NCBI GenBank assembly: GCA_040902925.1
Contig: JBBDWJ010000288.1
Coordinates: forward strand, 11,819-75,818
DNA from: JBBDWJ01 sp040902925
GTDB lineage: Bacteria; Acidobacteriota; Terriglobia; Bryobacterales; UBA6623
Direction: 5' to 3'
DNA length: 64,000 nucleotides
A program made the translations under genes and the position numbers. A model generated the notes under the pieces. That model saw only the letters and a list, made by a program, of their open reading frames with translations, had not been told where the DNA came from and ran no database searches. Below, piece after piece: positions 1 to 8,147 of the stretch (position 1 is its first letter; each line of letters begins with the position of its first letter).

Positions 1-219
1 GCGTTCCTCAATGCCCTCAAAATTGTTGTGCGGGCGACCAGTCTCGGCGACGTCCACTCGATGATTCTCCATCCGGTGATGAGCTCGCACCGCGATTTGG
101 CGCCTAGGCACCGCGAACGGTTGGGGATTCGCGACAATCTGCTGCGGCTGTCGGTAGGCATTGAGGCTGTGGAAGACATCGTCGAAGACCTCGATCAGGC
201 GCTAGCGGAAAGCGCCTGA
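1..219 (+). CDS. Cys/Met metabolism PLP-dependent enzyme, C-terminal fragment
   Basis: Only the last 72 residues are inside the window; the reading frame is open from base 1. They match the C-terminal end of the cystathionine gamma-synthase / methionine gamma-lyase / O-acetylhomoserine sulfhydrylase family: an SLGDVHSMILHP segment (usual form SLGG.ES...HP), then HR.L and the closing block GIRDNLLRLSVGIEAVEDIVEDLDQAL, here split as LRLSVGIE and EDLDQAL. The PLP-lysine lies outside the window, so the exact reaction (transsulfuration, sulfhydrylation or lyase) cannot be told. The stop TGA is at 217-219 and a minus-strand gene ends 15 bases later, so this is the end of its transcription unit. Confidence 0.85.
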   Translation, partial: AFLNALKIVVRATSLGDVHSMILHPVMSSHRDLAPRHRERLGIRDNLLRLSVGIEAVEDIVEDLDQALAESA

Positions 220-234
220 ACCCAAAAAGGCTAG

Positions 235-831
235 TTAGAGCGCCCGAGCCGTCCCGCCGCCAATCCGGCGCCAGCCCAGCCGCAATACGCGCGCGGTATG
301 CACATACGCCGCGTACGCCAACAGAAAAACCAAGCTAAACGGGAACGCCGCCAAGCGAGCCGCTGCCCGTACCGCCGACTCCTCGAAGATACCGGAGCGG
401 TGCATCCAAAGCTGCAACAAGTTTCGCCAGTGCCCGCGATCCAACCAAAAGAAATCCGAGTTTTCGTTAACGATCAGGAACTTGGAGGGGAACAAAAGCA
501 AAGCCGCTGTCCGCCAGGACGCCATCAAGGGGCTATTGGCGCATAACACAGCGGTGATCGGATACCGCCGTGAACGGATCTCCCGAAGCAGCCGCCATCT
601 TGATCGCCTGTCCGTACAATCGATTGCGCGCCAGACTTGCGGAGCGCCCTGCGATTCCGACGCCAGGCCAGCAGGGTCGGCAGGCAAACAAGTCAACAGA
701 TCAATCGGGGTTTGCGGCCCAAAAACCTCGCGCAGCCGCGGTATCAACCGCTCGGCAACGTCGCGGGGGCCGCTCTCGACCACCAGAACGCGAGAGGGCT
801 CCGGTACAGACCGCGAAAGAAACCACCGCAT
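235..831 (-). CDS. Unknown protein with a C-terminal hydrophobic segment
   Basis: A 198-residue protein I do not recognise. The start of the chain (SRVLVVESGPRDVAERLIPRL) alternates strand and helix like a Rossmann/GT-B half and recalls the N-terminal domain of GT9 heptosyltransferases, but the usual sugar-nucleotide domain is absent. Around residues 162-182 lies a hydrophobic stretch (FPFSLVFLLAYAAYVHTA) that may be a membrane helix or re-entrant anchor; the tail is Arg-rich. It is divergent from the methyltransferase at 897 with 65 bases between them. A half glycosyltransferase or an envelope-associated scaffold are guesses only. Confidence 0.6.
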   Translation of the reverse strand: MRWFLSRSVPEPSRVLVVESGPRDVAERLIPRLREVFGPQTPIDLLTCLPADPAGLASESQGAPQVWRAIDCTDRRSRWRLLREIRSRRYPITAVLCANSPLMASWRTAALLLFPSKFLIVNENSDFFWLDRGHWRNLLQLWMHRSGIFEESAVRAAARLAAFPFSLVFLLAYAAYVHTARVLRLGWRRIGGGTARAL

Positions 832-896
832 AGACTTCCCATTCTAGGCTGGGAAAGCCTCGACGGCACCGCCATGCTCTATCCTCGTAAGGACAG

Positions 897-1679
897 ATGG
901 GCGGTGGCGGGAAACAACCGCCAGGCATGTTGGGACTTTTCAAGCAATGGACCGCGCCGCGGCCGCGAGTCGAGCAAACAGAGCTGCTCGACCTCGGCGA
1001 GGGAACCGTCGAAGAGATTCGTCAAAACCTGCGCGACATGCATCGGGTCAACCGCTGGCTTGGCGGCCACGCGGCACTGCGCCGTTTCCTGCTTCCCCGC
1101 ATTCGTCAAACCGCGAACGGCAAGCCGCTCCGCATCCTCGACGTGGCTACCGGAGCGGGACATACGCCGATCACCCTTGCCCAATGGGCCCGCCGCGAAG
1201 GAATTCCGGTCACGATTGTGGCGCTCGACGCCAGCCACCGCCTTCTCGGCATGGCGCGCGACCAACTCAAGCAGTACCCCGAGATCTGGCCGCTTTCCGC
1301 CGACGCCCGGCACCTCCCCTTCGCGCCCGGCTCGTTCGATTTCGTGATCTCGACGCACTTTCTGCACCATCTCGATCCAGAGGGGTTGACCGCCACGCTC
1401 AGGGCTCTGGCGAAGATTTCGCGCGGGTCGGTAATCCTCAACGACCTGGTCCGAAGCCCGACTTCCGCGTTTCTGTTCCGATACGGTGCGCCGTTGTTTT
1501 TTCGGAACCGTTTGACGCTCCAAGATGGACTCGCCTCTATCGGCCAAGCCTATACGCCGCTGGAGATGCGCGAGTTGCTGGACGCCGCAGATCTTCCCGG
1601 CGCGTTCGTGCACAACCATGGCCTGTACTACCGGATGACCGTCGTGATCGACCCTTGCGGCGTGCAATCGCGCGATTAG
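897..1679 (+). CDS. Class I SAM-dependent methyltransferase
   Basis: A 260-residue protein with the class I fold: motif I LDVATGAGHTPI near residues 82-93, the acidic end of beta-2 in VALDAS, motif II/III region ADARHLPFAPGSFDFVIS and a HHLD post-motif typical of small-molecule methyltransferases. The closest feel is to the UbiE/phenol or polyketide O-methyltransferase group, but the substrate is unknown. ATG 897 has AAGGA four bases upstream; ATG 927 (MLGLFKQW) is an alternative with a weaker ribosome site. It is convergent with the UbiE-like gene ending at 1736, so the two methyltransferases are not co-transcribed. Confidence 0.8.
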   Translation: MGGGGKQPPGMLGLFKQWTAPRPRVEQTELLDLGEGTVEEIRQNLRDMHRVNRWLGGHAALRRFLLPRIRQTANGKPLRILDVATGAGHTPITLAQWARREGIPVTIVALDASHRLLGMARDQLKQYPEIWPLSADARHLPFAPGSFDFVISTHFLHHLDPEGLTATLRALAKISRGSVILNDLVRSPTSAFLFRYGAPLFFRNRLTLQDGLASIGQAYTPLEMRELLDAADLPGAFVHNHGLYYRMTVVIDPCGVQSRD

Positions 1680-1735
1680 CGACACTGCCGCGCCGGTCGA
1701 GAGAATCCCGGTCCTCCGCCCGGCGCGGCCGAAGA

Positions 1736-2440
1736 CTAGGTTTGATGCTGCTTTGCAGCGGAATGAACGGCAATCCCGCCCAGAACATATTCCGTCGCAC
1801 GCACGTCGCGGCAGCCGAGTCGCTCTAACAGTTGACGCAGGCCGGCGCTCGTCACGAAGCTCCGCAGCGACTTGGCGATATAGGTGTAGTGGCCGGCGTT
1901 GCCGTGCAGGCAGAGACCCCAGAAGGCGCCTTGAATGTACAACACGGCCAGGTAAATGGCTCTCAGTACGGGGTTTGCCGGCAGGGAAAAATCCAGACTG
2001 ACCAGCAGACCGCCCGGCTTGGTCACGCGCAGGATTTCGCGCAGCGACTCCTCGAGCTGCGGGAAATTCCTTAACCCGTAGCCGACGAAAACGGCGTCAA
2101 ACTGCCCGTCGGCGAACGGCAGGCTCATGGCGTCGGAGCAGATGGCGCGCTCGACGCCTCGCCTCCGGGCGAGACCCAGCATGCGCGGCGTCAGATCGGC
2201 GGCGACGGGACGCGCATCGCCCCGCTCAGCCGCAACCAGCAGCGAGAAGTCCCCGGTGCCGCAGGCTAGGTCGAGCACCCACGCGCCGGAGGGCAGCCGT
2301 GCCTGGCGTACGGCCCGCCGTTTCCAGCCCGAGTCCATGCCGAACGAAAGGGCGCGTGTGATGAAGTCGTAGCGCGGCGCGATATCGCTGAACAAGCGCC
2401 GCATCAGACGCAAGTCGCGCCTTTCAGGAGGTACCGTCAT
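1736..2440 (-). CDS. ubiE: UbiE/MenG-type quinone methyltransferase
   Basis: This is the UbiE/COQ5 family that C-methylates demethylmenaquinone (and ubiquinone precursors) with SAM at the inner face of the membrane. The signature is clear: FSDIAPRYDFITRALSFGMD at the start (family form F..IA..YD..N...S.G....W), motif I LDLACGTGDF, AADLTPRML, the AMSLPFADGQFDAV block and VGYGLRNF. The start chosen is ATG 2440 (MTVPPERRDL), which gives about 234 residues, the family length; an upstream in-frame ATG at 2497 would overlap the leader of the divergent secreted-protein gene. Residues after 150 (IYLAVLYIQGAFWGL) are more hydrophobic than in E. coli UbiE. Confidence 0.88.
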   Translation of the reverse strand: MTVPPERRDLRLMRRLFSDIAPRYDFITRALSFGMDSGWKRRAVRQARLPSGAWVLDLACGTGDFSLLVAAERGDARPVAADLTPRMLGLARRRGVERAICSDAMSLPFADGQFDAVFVGYGLRNFPQLEESLREILRVTKPGGLLVSLDFSLPANPVLRAIYLAVLYIQGAFWGLCLHGNAGHYTYIAKSLRSFVTSAGLRQLLERLGCRDVRATEYVLGGIAVHSAAKQHQT

Positions 2441-2523
2441 AAATAAGTTGCGAGTCCACAGGCAGTTGGAGCTTGGGCCATAGCCGCCAGCTTTCAATTT
2501 TGGTACAAAGGGACATTAACACG

Positions 2524-3219
2524 ATGCGAAGCCTGTTGCGCGTCTCGTTGTTGCTTGCCGTCGCCTGCCCGTTTGCGGCCGGTGCGGCAGGTCCCCGAGC
2601 GATCGATTTCGAGCACGGCGGCCTCGAGGATTGGTACTTGACCGTGCCGGGCGACTGGAAGATCGTCGAGAGCGGCGGCAACCACGCGCTGCGCCTCGAC
2701 AAGGCCGGCCCGGTCGGCGCTAACCCGCGGCGTCCGGTCAAGTTTGCCTTATGGAAGCCAGGTTGTGTGAGTGATTTCGAACTGCGAGTGCGGGTGAAGC
2801 GCGACCCGATTCTGGCGAAAGAAGGCGACGTGCTCGTCATCTTTGGCTTTCAGGACAAGCTGCACTTCTACTACGCCCACTTGTCGAGCGACGACGGCAA
2901 TGTGGCCGTACACAACGGAATCTTTCGCGTCAACGGAGGCGACCGCGAACGTATCGCCGGTGTGGGGGCGAAACCCGCGCTACCGGACGAAAACTGGCGG
3001 CAAGTGCGAGTCGTGCGCAACGCGAAATCGGGCGAGATCAAGCTTTTCCTGGACGATGACGCCGCACCACGCTTCCAGGCCACCGACCGCACGCATGCCT
3101 ATGGGCTCGTAGGCGTCGGCTCTTTCGACAATACCGGGGAGTTCGACGATCTCCGCCTGCAGGGAACCTCAAGCGCGGAGTGCCGCACGGATCAGATTCA
3201 GACGCTCGATGCTCCATGA
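2524..3219 (+). CDS. Secreted lectin/glucanase-fold protein (LamG/DUF1080-like)
   Basis: A 231-residue exported protein. Residues 1-21 are a signal peptide (MRSLLRVSLLLAVACPFAAGA, cut after AxA). The mature part reads as one beta-sandwich of the concanavalin-A-like type: GGLEDWYL, then FELRVRVKRD, FGFQDKLHFYYAHLS and a closing VGVGSFDNTGEFDDLRL, the pattern of DUF1080/LamG domains that bind or act on sugars outside the cell. No catalytic acid pair can be named. ATG 2524 follows AAGGG about 13 bases upstream. It is divergent from the UbiE-like gene and stands alone; the 164 bases after it hold nothing I can identify. Confidence 0.7.
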   Translation: MRSLLRVSLLLAVACPFAAGAAGPRAIDFEHGGLEDWYLTVPGDWKIVESGGNHALRLDKAGPVGANPRRPVKFALWKPGCVSDFELRVRVKRDPILAKEGDVLVIFGFQDKLHFYYAHLSSDDGNVAVHNGIFRVNGGDRERIAGVGAKPALPDENWRQVRVVRNAKSGEIKLFLDDDAAPRFQATDRTHAYGLVGVGSFDNTGEFDDLRLQGTSSAECRTDQIQTLDAP

Positions 3220-3383
3220 AACGCGCACAGGCCGTCGCGCGGCTGCGCGGCGCTCTCCCGGTTTCGGATTCAGAAACAGGCTGCCCTTGTACCAGCCGCG
3301 GCAATGGGGCGTTCGCGCCGTCGAGCGCGGACCTGAAGTAACAACGGCCGCTACTCGGTGAACGACAGTTAAGAAATCCGTAG

Positions 3384-4220
3384 ATGACAGCACAAACTAC
3401 TTCCAAAGCCGGCGGAACCGTCGAGATCTGCAATCCGGCCTCCAACGCACTGCGCTCGCGCGTGGCGCTATTTGATTTCGACGGCACGCTCTCGCTGATT
3501 CGCGCCGGCTGGGAATCTGTCATGGTGCCGATGATGGTTGAGGAGCTGCTCAATCTGAACAGCGGCGAGCCCGAAGACGAGCTGCGAGCCATCGTCGAAG
3601 AATTCGTCGGCCATCTCACCGGGCGGCAGACGATCTATCAGATGATCGAGTTCACCGAGCAGATGAAGAAGCGCGGCGGCAAGCCGCTCGAGGCACTCGA
3701 ATACAAGCACATCTACCACGACCGCTTGATGGAGAAAATCAAGGACCGCCGCGACGGTCTGCAGGCTGGCCGCATCGCGCCCGACGAGATGATGGTGCCC
3801 GGCGGACGCCGCCTCGTCGAATCGCTGAAGGAACGCGGCCTGACGCTTTACCTCGCCAGCGGCACCGATCAGCAGTTCATGCGCGAGGAGGCTGCTCTGC
3901 TCGGCGTTGACCGCTACTTCGACGGCGTCTACGGTGCTCTCGACGACTACAAAAGTTTCTCAAAGAAAATTCTGATCGAGAAGCTGATTCGCGACAGCGA
4001 ATTCGCCGGCGAAGAATTTCTCGGTTTTGGCGACGGCTTCGTCGAGATCCAGAACGTAAAGGAAGTGGGCGGCGTCGCGGTCGGACTCGCCACCGACGAG
4101 CCGGATTGTGTCCAAGTCAATCCGGTAAAGCGAAAACGCTTGATCGATGTCGGCGCCGACTGGATCGTGCCCAACTTCAACGCCCACGATGAGTTGATGA
4201 GCGCGCTGTTTCCGTCATGA
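3384..4220 (+). CDS. HAD-superfamily phosphatase, first gene of a sugar-phosphate operon
   Basis: A 278-residue HAD phosphohydrolase. All four motifs are visible: DFDGTLS with the nucleophile Asp31 and acid/base Asp33, LASGT (motif II Ser/Thr), a lysine in SFSKKILIEKL (motif III) and GFGDGFVEI (motif IV Mg2+ acids). A helical C1-type cap lies between motifs I and II (about residues 40-150). The N-terminus has a 26-residue extension before the first strand. Its stop overlaps the next gene by 4 nt (ATGA). It is not a typical histidinol-phosphate-like GmhB, but by position it could supply the phosphatase step of a heptose or other sugar-phosphate pathway with the kinase and isomerase downstream. 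Confidence 0.82.
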   Translation: MTAQTTSKAGGTVEICNPASNALRSRVALFDFDGTLSLIRAGWESVMVPMMVEELLNLNSGEPEDELRAIVEEFVGHLTGRQTIYQMIEFTEQMKKRGGKPLEALEYKHIYHDRLMEKIKDRRDGLQAGRIAPDEMMVPGGRRLVESLKERGLTLYLASGTDQQFMREEAALLGVDRYFDGVYGALDDYKSFSKKILIEKLIRDSEFAGEEFLGFGDGFVEIQNVKEVGGVAVGLATDEPDCVQVNPVKRKRLIDVGADWIVPNFNAHDELMSALFPS

Positions 4221-5191
4221 AATCGAAATACCCCATCTTCGACCGCGAACGGCTGAAGCTGCGGCCGCTTGCGGAGCGCGATCACGACATGGATCTCGGC
4301 TACCTGTTGCAGCTCGATGATCCGATCCAGGCGGTCGAGGATCCCTCGCTGCCGGTTATCGCCGAGCGGCTACGAGGAGCTCAGGAGCGCGGCGCGGCGC
4401 GACTGCTGATGATGGGCGCTCATGTCATCAAAATGGGCGTTTCGCGTTTTATCATCGAGCTGCTGCGGAAAGGCATCATCACGCATGTGGCGATGAATGG
4501 AGCCGGCGCCATCCACGACTACGAACTCGCCCGCATCGGTGCGACAACCGAAAGCGTCGCCCGCTACATCCGCAGCGGCGAGTTCGGGCTGTGGCAGGAG
4601 ACCGGCCTGCTCAACGACTGGGCGCGCGAGGCGGCGGACCTTGACCTGGGTTTTGGAGAGAACGTCGGCCGGCGCATTCTGGAGAGCGATTACCCGCACA
4701 AGGACGTCAGTATTCTCGCCGCGGCCTACGAGTTATCGATTCCCGTGACGCTGCACATCGGCGTCGGCTACGACATCATTCACGAGCATCCCAACTGCGA
4801 CGGCGGGGCGCTCGGCAAGGCGAGCTATCGCGATTTCCTGATCTACACGCACGCCGTCGAGCAGCTCGAAGGCGGCGTCATGCTGAGCTTCGGGTCGGCG
4901 ATCATGGGTCCGGAAGTTTATCTCAAAGCGCTTTCGATGGTACGCAATGTGGCTCATCCGCAGGGCCGCGCGATCTGTCATTTCACAACGGCGGTGTTCG
5001 ATCTGGTGCCGATCCAGGGAAACTACCACAAGGAGCTTCCCAAGACCGACCCGGGGTATTACTTCCGCCCGCACAAGACCATGCTGGTGCGCACAGTGGC
5101 GGATGGCGGTGAAAGTTTCTATATTTGTGGTGATCATCGAGCTACCCTCCCAGCTCTGGCGCGCGCCGTTCTCAATGAGGTGATGTCGTGA
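4217..5191 (+). CDS. Deoxyhypusine-synthase-like Rossmann protein
   Basis: A 324-residue protein that resembles the NAD-binding deoxyhypusine synthase fold: GAHVIKMGVS at 67-76, the glycine-rich NGAGAIHDYELA at 94-105, a GG.LGKASYRD block and SFGSAIMGPE near 225-235, and a closing FYICGDHRATLPALA that corresponds to the VYAD..LVFPLL end of deoxyhypusine synthase. The active-site lysine of that family (in the KVYAD block) is not apparent, and bacteria of this kind have no eIF5A, so it should do another NAD-linked reaction or bind a sugar phosphate. It overlaps both neighbours by 4 nt, so it is part of the kinase/isomerase operon. Family assignment is from motif memory and function is open. Confidence 0.7.
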   Translation: MKSKYPIFDRERLKLRPLAERDHDMDLGYLLQLDDPIQAVEDPSLPVIAERLRGAQERGAARLLMMGAHVIKMGVSRFIIELLRKGIITHVAMNGAGAIHDYELARIGATTESVARYIRSGEFGLWQETGLLNDWAREAADLDLGFGENVGRRILESDYPHKDVSILAAAYELSIPVTLHIGVGYDIIHEHPNCDGGALGKASYRDFLIYTHAVEQLEGGVMLSFGSAIMGPEVYLKALSMVRNVAHPQGRAICHFTTAVFDLVPIQGNYHKELPKTDPGYYFRPHKTMLVRTVADGGESFYICGDHRATLPALARAVLNEVMS

Positions 5192-6183
5192 ACTGGGCTC
5201 AAATCATCGACGGATTCAACGCCTGCAAGGTGTTGGTGGTGGGGGACATTTGCCTGGACCGCTGGTGCCGCTACGATCCGGCGGAAGCGGATATTTCGCG
5301 CGAAACGGGCATCGCGCGGATCGGTGTTATCGGCACCGAGGTCACACCCGGAGCCGGCGGCACGGTGGCTAACAACGTCGCCGCGCTGGGCGCCGGGCAA
5401 GTGTCGGTGCTGGGCGCCATCGGGCAGGACGGCTTTGGCTTCGAACTCGAGCGCGCGTTGGCCGAGCGCCGCATCGAATACAACCTGCTGGTCGCTTCGC
5501 AGCGGATGCAGACCTTCACCTACACGAAGCTCATCAATGACGCGACCGGCGTCGAAGACAAACCACGCGTCGACCAGATCAACACGCGTACGCTGCCCGA
5601 TGAGGTTGAAGACCAGCTCATTGCCAATTTTCACTCGGCGTACAAGGACTTCGATATCATCCTCGTCGCCGATCAGGCTGAGACGAACTACGGCGGGGTT
5701 GTTTCACCTGGTTTGCGCGAGATGATCTGCGATGTCGCCGAGCGCAACCCGAAAAAAATCGTGATCGTCGACTCGCGCAACCGCATCGAGCTGTTTCGCA
5801 ATGTGATCGCCAAGCCCAATCAGCAGGAGGCCGACCGCGCTTGCCGCAAGTCGATTGGCATGATTGATTACACGCGTCTGATGAAGGTGATCGGCACGCG
5901 GCCTCTGGTGATCACGCAAGGCGCCTCGGGCGCGATGCTGGTGAACGAAAACGGCGAGAAGCAGATCCCGGCGCCGCTCACCGAGCAGCCAATCGACACC
6001 TGCGGAGCGGGGGACAGCTTCGCGGCGGGCCTCTCCCTTGCCTTCCACGTTACCGGCGACATCGAGACAGCGGTGCGCCTCGGCCTGCTGGTCTCAGGTA
6101 TTACGATAATGAAGAAGGGCACCGGAACGGCCTCGCCCGCCGAGGTGCTCGAGAAGGCCGAGTCTCTGGCCCAGTCAGCATGA
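5188..6183 (+). CDS. PfkB-family carbohydrate kinase (HldE/RfaE kinase-like)
   Basis: A 331-residue ribokinase-family enzyme that phosphorylates a sugar or sugar phosphate with ATP. Visible are VVGDICLDRW at 17-26 (substrate end, very like the HldE heptose-7-phosphate kinase domain), GGTVANNVAALGA, the IVDSRN and KPN segments and the catalytic anion-hole motif GAGD at 273-276 with base Asp276. It lacks the cytidylyltransferase domain that follows the kinase in full-length HldE. The start is GTG 5188, overlapping the previous stop as GTGA, and its own stop overlaps the SIS gene. Together with that gene this suggests a heptose-phosphate substrate, which is inference. Confidence 0.88.
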   Translation: MNWAQIIDGFNACKVLVVGDICLDRWCRYDPAEADISRETGIARIGVIGTEVTPGAGGTVANNVAALGAGQVSVLGAIGQDGFGFELERALAERRIEYNLLVASQRMQTFTYTKLINDATGVEDKPRVDQINTRTLPDEVEDQLIANFHSAYKDFDIILVADQAETNYGGVVSPGLREMICDVAERNPKKIVIVDSRNRIELFRNVIAKPNQQEADRACRKSIGMIDYTRLMKVIGTRPLVITQGASGAMLVNENGEKQIPAPLTEQPIDTCGAGDSFAAGLSLAFHVTGDIETAVRLGLLVSGITIMKKGTGTASPAEVLEKAESLAQSA

Positions 6184-6740
6184 AGATGAATTTTCCCACG
6201 GAATACAAAGCCAAACTGGTAGCGACCCTCGACACGATCGATCTCGATAAGGTGGATGAGATTATCGGGATACTGGCTCGCGCCCGCGATGAAGACCGTC
6301 AGATTTTCGTCTGCGGCAATGGCGGCAGCGCCGCCACGGCGAATCATTTCGCCTGCGACATGGTGAAGGGCGCCAGTTACGGCAAGGACAAACGGTTTCG
6401 CATTACGGCGCTCAGCGAACAGATCCCTACGATGACCGCTTACGCCAACGACGTCGGCTACGACGTTGTGTTCGTCGAGCAGCTCAAGAATTTCGCACGC
6501 CAAGGCGATGTTTTGATCGCGCTGAGCGGCAGCGGCAATTCCCCGAACGTCATCCGCGCGGTCGAATACGCGAAATCCATCGGCTGCCAGACGATCGGCC
6601 TGAGCGGCCGCGACGGCGGCAAGCTGAAGCCTCTTGTCGCGCTCAACGTCCACATCGAGGACGATCACATGGGCCGCATCGAAGACGCCCACATGGCGAT
6701 CTGCCACATGATCGGGTACCACTTCATGGACCGCGAGTAA
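6180..6740 (+). CDS. SIS-domain phosphosugar isomerase, GmhA-like
   Basis: A 186-residue single SIS domain in the size class of GmhA, which converts sedoheptulose 7-phosphate to D-glycero-D-manno-heptose 7-phosphate in the cytosol. Conserved parts are CGNGGSAATANHFACD at 45-60, the ALSGSGNSPNV phosphate-binding turn, GLSGRDGG and the late acidic/histidine segment HIEDDHMGRIEDAHM. It is the last gene of the four-gene operon; the start ATG 6180 overlaps the kinase stop (ATGA), with a second ATG two codons later. GmhA is the first choice, DiaA-like SIS proteins the second. After the stop, 72 bases with a small GC hairpin (about 6793-6805) separate it from a convergent gene. Confidence 0.87.
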   Translation: MKMNFPTEYKAKLVATLDTIDLDKVDEIIGILARARDEDRQIFVCGNGGSAATANHFACDMVKGASYGKDKRFRITALSEQIPTMTAYANDVGYDVVFVEQLKNFARQGDVLIALSGSGNSPNVIRAVEYAKSIGCQTIGLSGRDGGKLKPLVALNVHIEDDHMGRIEDAHMAICHMIGYHFMDRE

Positions 6741-6812
6741 CTGGTATTCTCCCTCTGCTTTTGCCTCTTAAATTTGTTTAGGCTCGGCGGTTGCGGCTCT
6801 GCCGCCCGCAGT

Positions 6813-7331
6813 TCACTGCCCAAACCGGAACACTTCGGGCTGTGCCACCTTCATGTAATCGCTCACCTTCAGGAATATGGAATCGGTCAACGAGCCGGCG
6901 TTGAACGCGATGCGGTCGTTGTCTGTTATCGATGGATCGACATAGAGAGGAAACGGCAGGATCGGCCGTCCGAACGGCGGCACCGCGCCGGGAACCAGGC
7001 CGGTCAGCTCGGCCAGTTCATCGGCGGTCGCGAAGCGAGTCCGGCGGGCGTTCAGATGGGCGCGGATGGCCTGAGAATCCACGCGCAACGCGGCGCTCAG
7101 CACGAACAGCCGAAACCCTTCGTCCACTTTAATGAGCAGGGCCTTGCCGCCAATCCGTAGATCTTCCCCCCGCACGCGCGCGGAGTCTTCAGAAGTACGC
7201 GTCGGCTCGTGATGCAACTCGCGAAATTCGACGTTCTGATTCCGCAGCAGACCGCGGATACGCTCCCGAACCGAGGCGCCGGTCGAAGCCTCATCCGCCT
7301 CACTGGGTTGCGGATTTGTTGGCGAAGGCAT
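6813..7331 (-). CDS. YbaK/ProX-type aminoacyl-tRNA deacylase
   Basis: A 172-residue protein of the YbaK/prolyl-tRNA editing-domain family, which hydrolyses mischarged tRNA (Cys- or Ala-tRNA-Pro, depending on subgroup). The core is visible: RIGGKALLIKVDEGFRLFVL with the conserved lysine, ELAELTGLVPGAVPPFG and the late AFNAGSLTDSIFLKVSDYM. The first 25 residues are a polar extension. ATG 7331 is 3 nt after the surE stop and is preceded by GGAGG, so it is the second gene of a surE operon. It is the free-standing relative of the insertion domain of the ProS encoded at 46.6 kb. Confidence 0.85.
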   Translation of the reverse strand: MPSPTNPQPSEADEASTGASVRERIRGLLRNQNVEFRELHHEPTRTSEDSARVRGEDLRIGGKALLIKVDEGFRLFVLSAALRVDSQAIRAHLNARRTRFATADELAELTGLVPGAVPPFGRPILPFPLYVDPSITDNDRIAFNAGSLTDSIFLKVSDYMKVAQPEVFRFGQ

Positions 7332-7334
7332 TTT

Positions 7335-8084
7335 TTACGGAGACCTCCGGGCCGCGGTCACCCAGGTTCGCAGGTTCGGAATCAGGTCCTCAGCGGTGTT
7401 GTCGAAGCGCAGCGGCGTGATCGAGATCCGCCCGTCGCGAACCGCTGCGTAATCGCTGCCCGGCTCGGCGGTCTCAAGCGGTATCTGCTCATCCATCCAA
7501 TAGTGAGGACGCCCGCGAGGGTCGTGACCCTCGACCATGAGATTGCGCGAAATTTTGCGCGACTGACGCGTCACCTCGACACCTTCATAGCGCGGGTGAG
7601 GGACGTTGACGTTCAGCGCGACTCCGGGCGGCAGGCCCTGTTCGACGACATGTACCGCCAGCTCGGCCGTAAAAGCAGCCGCGGGGCCGAAGTCGAGGTT
7701 CTCGCGTTCGGCGACCGACACCGCGATCGCCGGAATACCGTGCTTGGCCGCCTCAGCAGCTCCGGCTACGGTGCCCGAATAGAACACGTTCTCGCCCAGG
7801 TTTGGGCCGTTGTTAATTCCGGAAAGAACCAGGTCGGGATGAAAGTCGAGCACCAGGCACAGGGCCATCATCACGGCATCGGCCGGGGTACCGTCAACGG
7901 AGTAGCGCCGTTCCCCGACTTTGTGAAATCGCAGCGGCCGGCGCAGGGTGATCCCGCGGCTGGAGCCGCTTTGTTCAACGAGCGGGGCGAACACAAAGAC
8001 TTCTCCGAGGGACGATACGGCTTTTTCCAGCGCAGCCAAACCCGGCGCGCCGATTCCATCGTCGTTGGTGATCAGGATACGCAA
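7335..8084 (-). CDS. surE: 5'/3'-nucleotidase SurE
   Basis: A 249-residue SurE, a metal-dependent nucleoside-monophosphate phosphatase tied to stationary-phase survival. The start MRILITNDDGIGAPGL carries the Asp-Asp metal pair; SGINNGPNLGENVFYSGTVA carries the Asn and Ser ligands; RYSVDGTPADAV and LNVNVPH are also family blocks. Length is normal. It is transcribed from a point 63 bases after a MerR-type gene and is followed at 3 nt by the YbaK-type deacylase. Confidence 0.95.
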   Translation of the reverse strand: MRILITNDDGIGAPGLAALEKAVSSLGEVFVFAPLVEQSGSSRGITLRRPLRFHKVGERRYSVDGTPADAVMMALCLVLDFHPDLVLSGINNGPNLGENVFYSGTVAGAAEAAKHGIPAIAVSVAERENLDFGPAAAFTAELAVHVVEQGLPPGVALNVNVPHPRYEGVEVTRQSRKISRNLMVEGHDPRGRPHYWMDEQIPLETAEPGSDYAAVRDGRISITPLRFDNTAEDLIPNLRTWVTAARRSP

Positions 8085-8147
8085 GTCTTACGGTGGTGAA
8101 TCCGAGGGAGGCTTTGAGGCTCGCGCGCGCCGAGACCCGGCCCGGGA

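Noticed and set aside
6785..6806. Rho-independent terminator after the SIS gene
   Set aside because: A GC hairpin (GCGG/CCGC) is present but no T-run follows, so I mention it only in the gene entry.
7209..8099. Open plus-strand frame of about 296 codons opposite surE
   Set aside because: Shadow of surE and the YbaK-type gene; no ribosome site and no motif.
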